Assembly: GCA_000961805.1 (NCBI GenBank)
Contig: LADV01000293.1
Location: 1 to 5,363, forward strand
Length of the DNA: 5,363 nucleotides
Direction of reading: 5' to 3'
DNA from: Peptococcaceae bacterium BRH_c23
GTDB taxonomy: Bacteria > Bacillota_B > Desulfitobacteriia > Desulfitobacteriales > Desulfitobacteriaceae
Position 1 is the first letter of the stretch; the number at the start of each line of letters is the position of its first letter. This document shows positions 5,029 through 5,363 of this stretch, in pieces. Made by a program: the position numbers and the translations under genes. The notes beneath the pieces were generated by a model, which was not told the origin of the DNA, searched no databases, and saw only the letters and a list, made by a program, of their open reading frames with translations.

Positions 5029-5363
5029 TTGAATAATAAAGAAATGTTTGCCTTGGTCAAGAGCAAAGCTGAAAAAGGATTATGGTTGGAAAAGGTCCCT
5101 GTTCCACAAATCGGACGTAACGATGTTTTAGTGAAAATAAAAAAGACGTCCATTTGCGGTACTGATGTTCACATATATAATTGGGATTCTTGGTCCCAAA
5201 AGACCATACCTGTACCAATAACTATTGGACATGAATTTGTGGGGAAAATTGCAGATGTTGGGGATAATGTCCTGGGCTTAAAGATTGGGGAGCGAGTATC
5301 CGGTGAAGGTCATTTGGTTTGCGGAGCCTGCCGTAATTGCCTGGCGGGTAAAAGGCATTTGTG
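5029..5363 (+). CDS. tdh: L-threonine 3-dehydrogenase, N-terminal part
   Basis: The window holds 111 codons of a zinc-dependent medium-chain dehydrogenase; the remaining two thirds lie to the right. The protein oxidises L-threonine with NAD+ to 2-amino-3-ketobutyrate, which a neighbouring Kbl would cleave to glycine and acetyl-CoA. Recognition rests on very close similarity to bacterial Tdh over the GroES-like domain: [13 protein letters not shown] with catalytic-zinc Cys43, G-H-E (His68, Glu69), R-V-S-G-E-G-H, and the structural-zinc lobe C98-x2-C101-x2-C104 with a fourth cysteine being completed at the window edge. I chose TTG at 5029 because of its ribosome binding site; ATG at 5044 is the alternative. 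The gene starts 91 bases after the deacylase stop with no convincing terminator between, so it may be co-transcribed or have its own promoter. Its base composition is less A/T-rich than that of the deacylase gene. Confidence 0.93.
   Translation, partial: MNNKEMFALVKSKAEKGLWLEKVPVPQIGRNDVLVKIKKTSICGTDVHIYNWDSWSQKTIPVPITIGHEFVGKIADVGDNVLGLKIGERVSGEGHLVCGACRNCLAGKRHL

Noticed and set aside
4947..5153. Minus-strand open frame of 68 residues across the deacylase-tdh gap
   Set aside because: It is mostly antisense to the clearly recognised threonine dehydrogenase start and resembles nothing.
1..5363. CRISPR array, tRNA, riboswitch or toxin-antitoxin pair
   Set aside because: I found no regularly spaced repeats, no tRNA-like cloverleaf, no known riboswitch pattern and no paired small genes; all coding space is explained by IS66, importer, deacylase and dehydrogenase genes.

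Overview
The window looks like a chromosomal piece of a low-GC Gram-positive anaerobe, probably a Clostridia-type Firmicute. The genes are strongly A/T-rich in codon use, Shine-Dalgarno sites are strong (AGGAG, AGGAGG), GTG and TTG starts are used, and the solute-binding protein carries a Gram-positive-style lipobox. I cannot name the species.

Layout from left to right: positions 1-463 are one end of an IS66-family insertion sequence that runs off the left edge. On the minus strand it holds the start of tnpB, the complete small tnpA, and a 5' leader with a strong hairpin that buries the tnpA ribosome binding site. The element ends at 463. Immediately outside it, 464-502 encodes the last 12 codons and stop of an OppD/DppD-type ABC ATPase, so the element has landed inside that gene and cut off its C-terminus. 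Then come an OppF/DppF-type ATPase (528-1493, GTG start) and an extracytoplasmic SBP family 5 lipoprotein (1516-3036, GTG start). A 16-bp perfect hairpin follows (3042-3083), then a divergent N-acyl-D-amino-acid deacylase (D-aminoacylase) family amidohydrolase (3171-4937). The right edge holds the first 111 codons of an L-threonine 3-dehydrogenase (from 5029, TTG start).

How the genes work together: oppD remnant, oppF and the SBP are the tail of a peptide or small-molecule ABC importer operon whose permease genes should lie to the left, beyond the insertion sequence. The deacylase is downstream on the same strand and may hydrolyse an imported N-acylated or D-amino-acid-containing substrate. 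The threonine dehydrogenase is amino-acid catabolism and may be a separate unit.

The most notable points are: (a) insertion of IS66 into the 3' end of oppD; (b) a consensus TTGACA box at the element tip pointing out into oppF, which could re-supply a promoter to the separated genes; (c) the tnpA leader, where an extended -10 sits in the 5' arm of a hairpin whose 3' arm covers the ribosome binding site, an arrangement that would silence read-through transcripts but not native ones; and (d) variant motifs in the ATPase signature and in the deacylase active-site region. I see no CRISPR array, tRNA, rRNA, riboswitch or obviously new multi-gene system. No stretch over 300 bases lacks a gene; the largest gaps are 381-527, 3037-3170 and 4938-5028.
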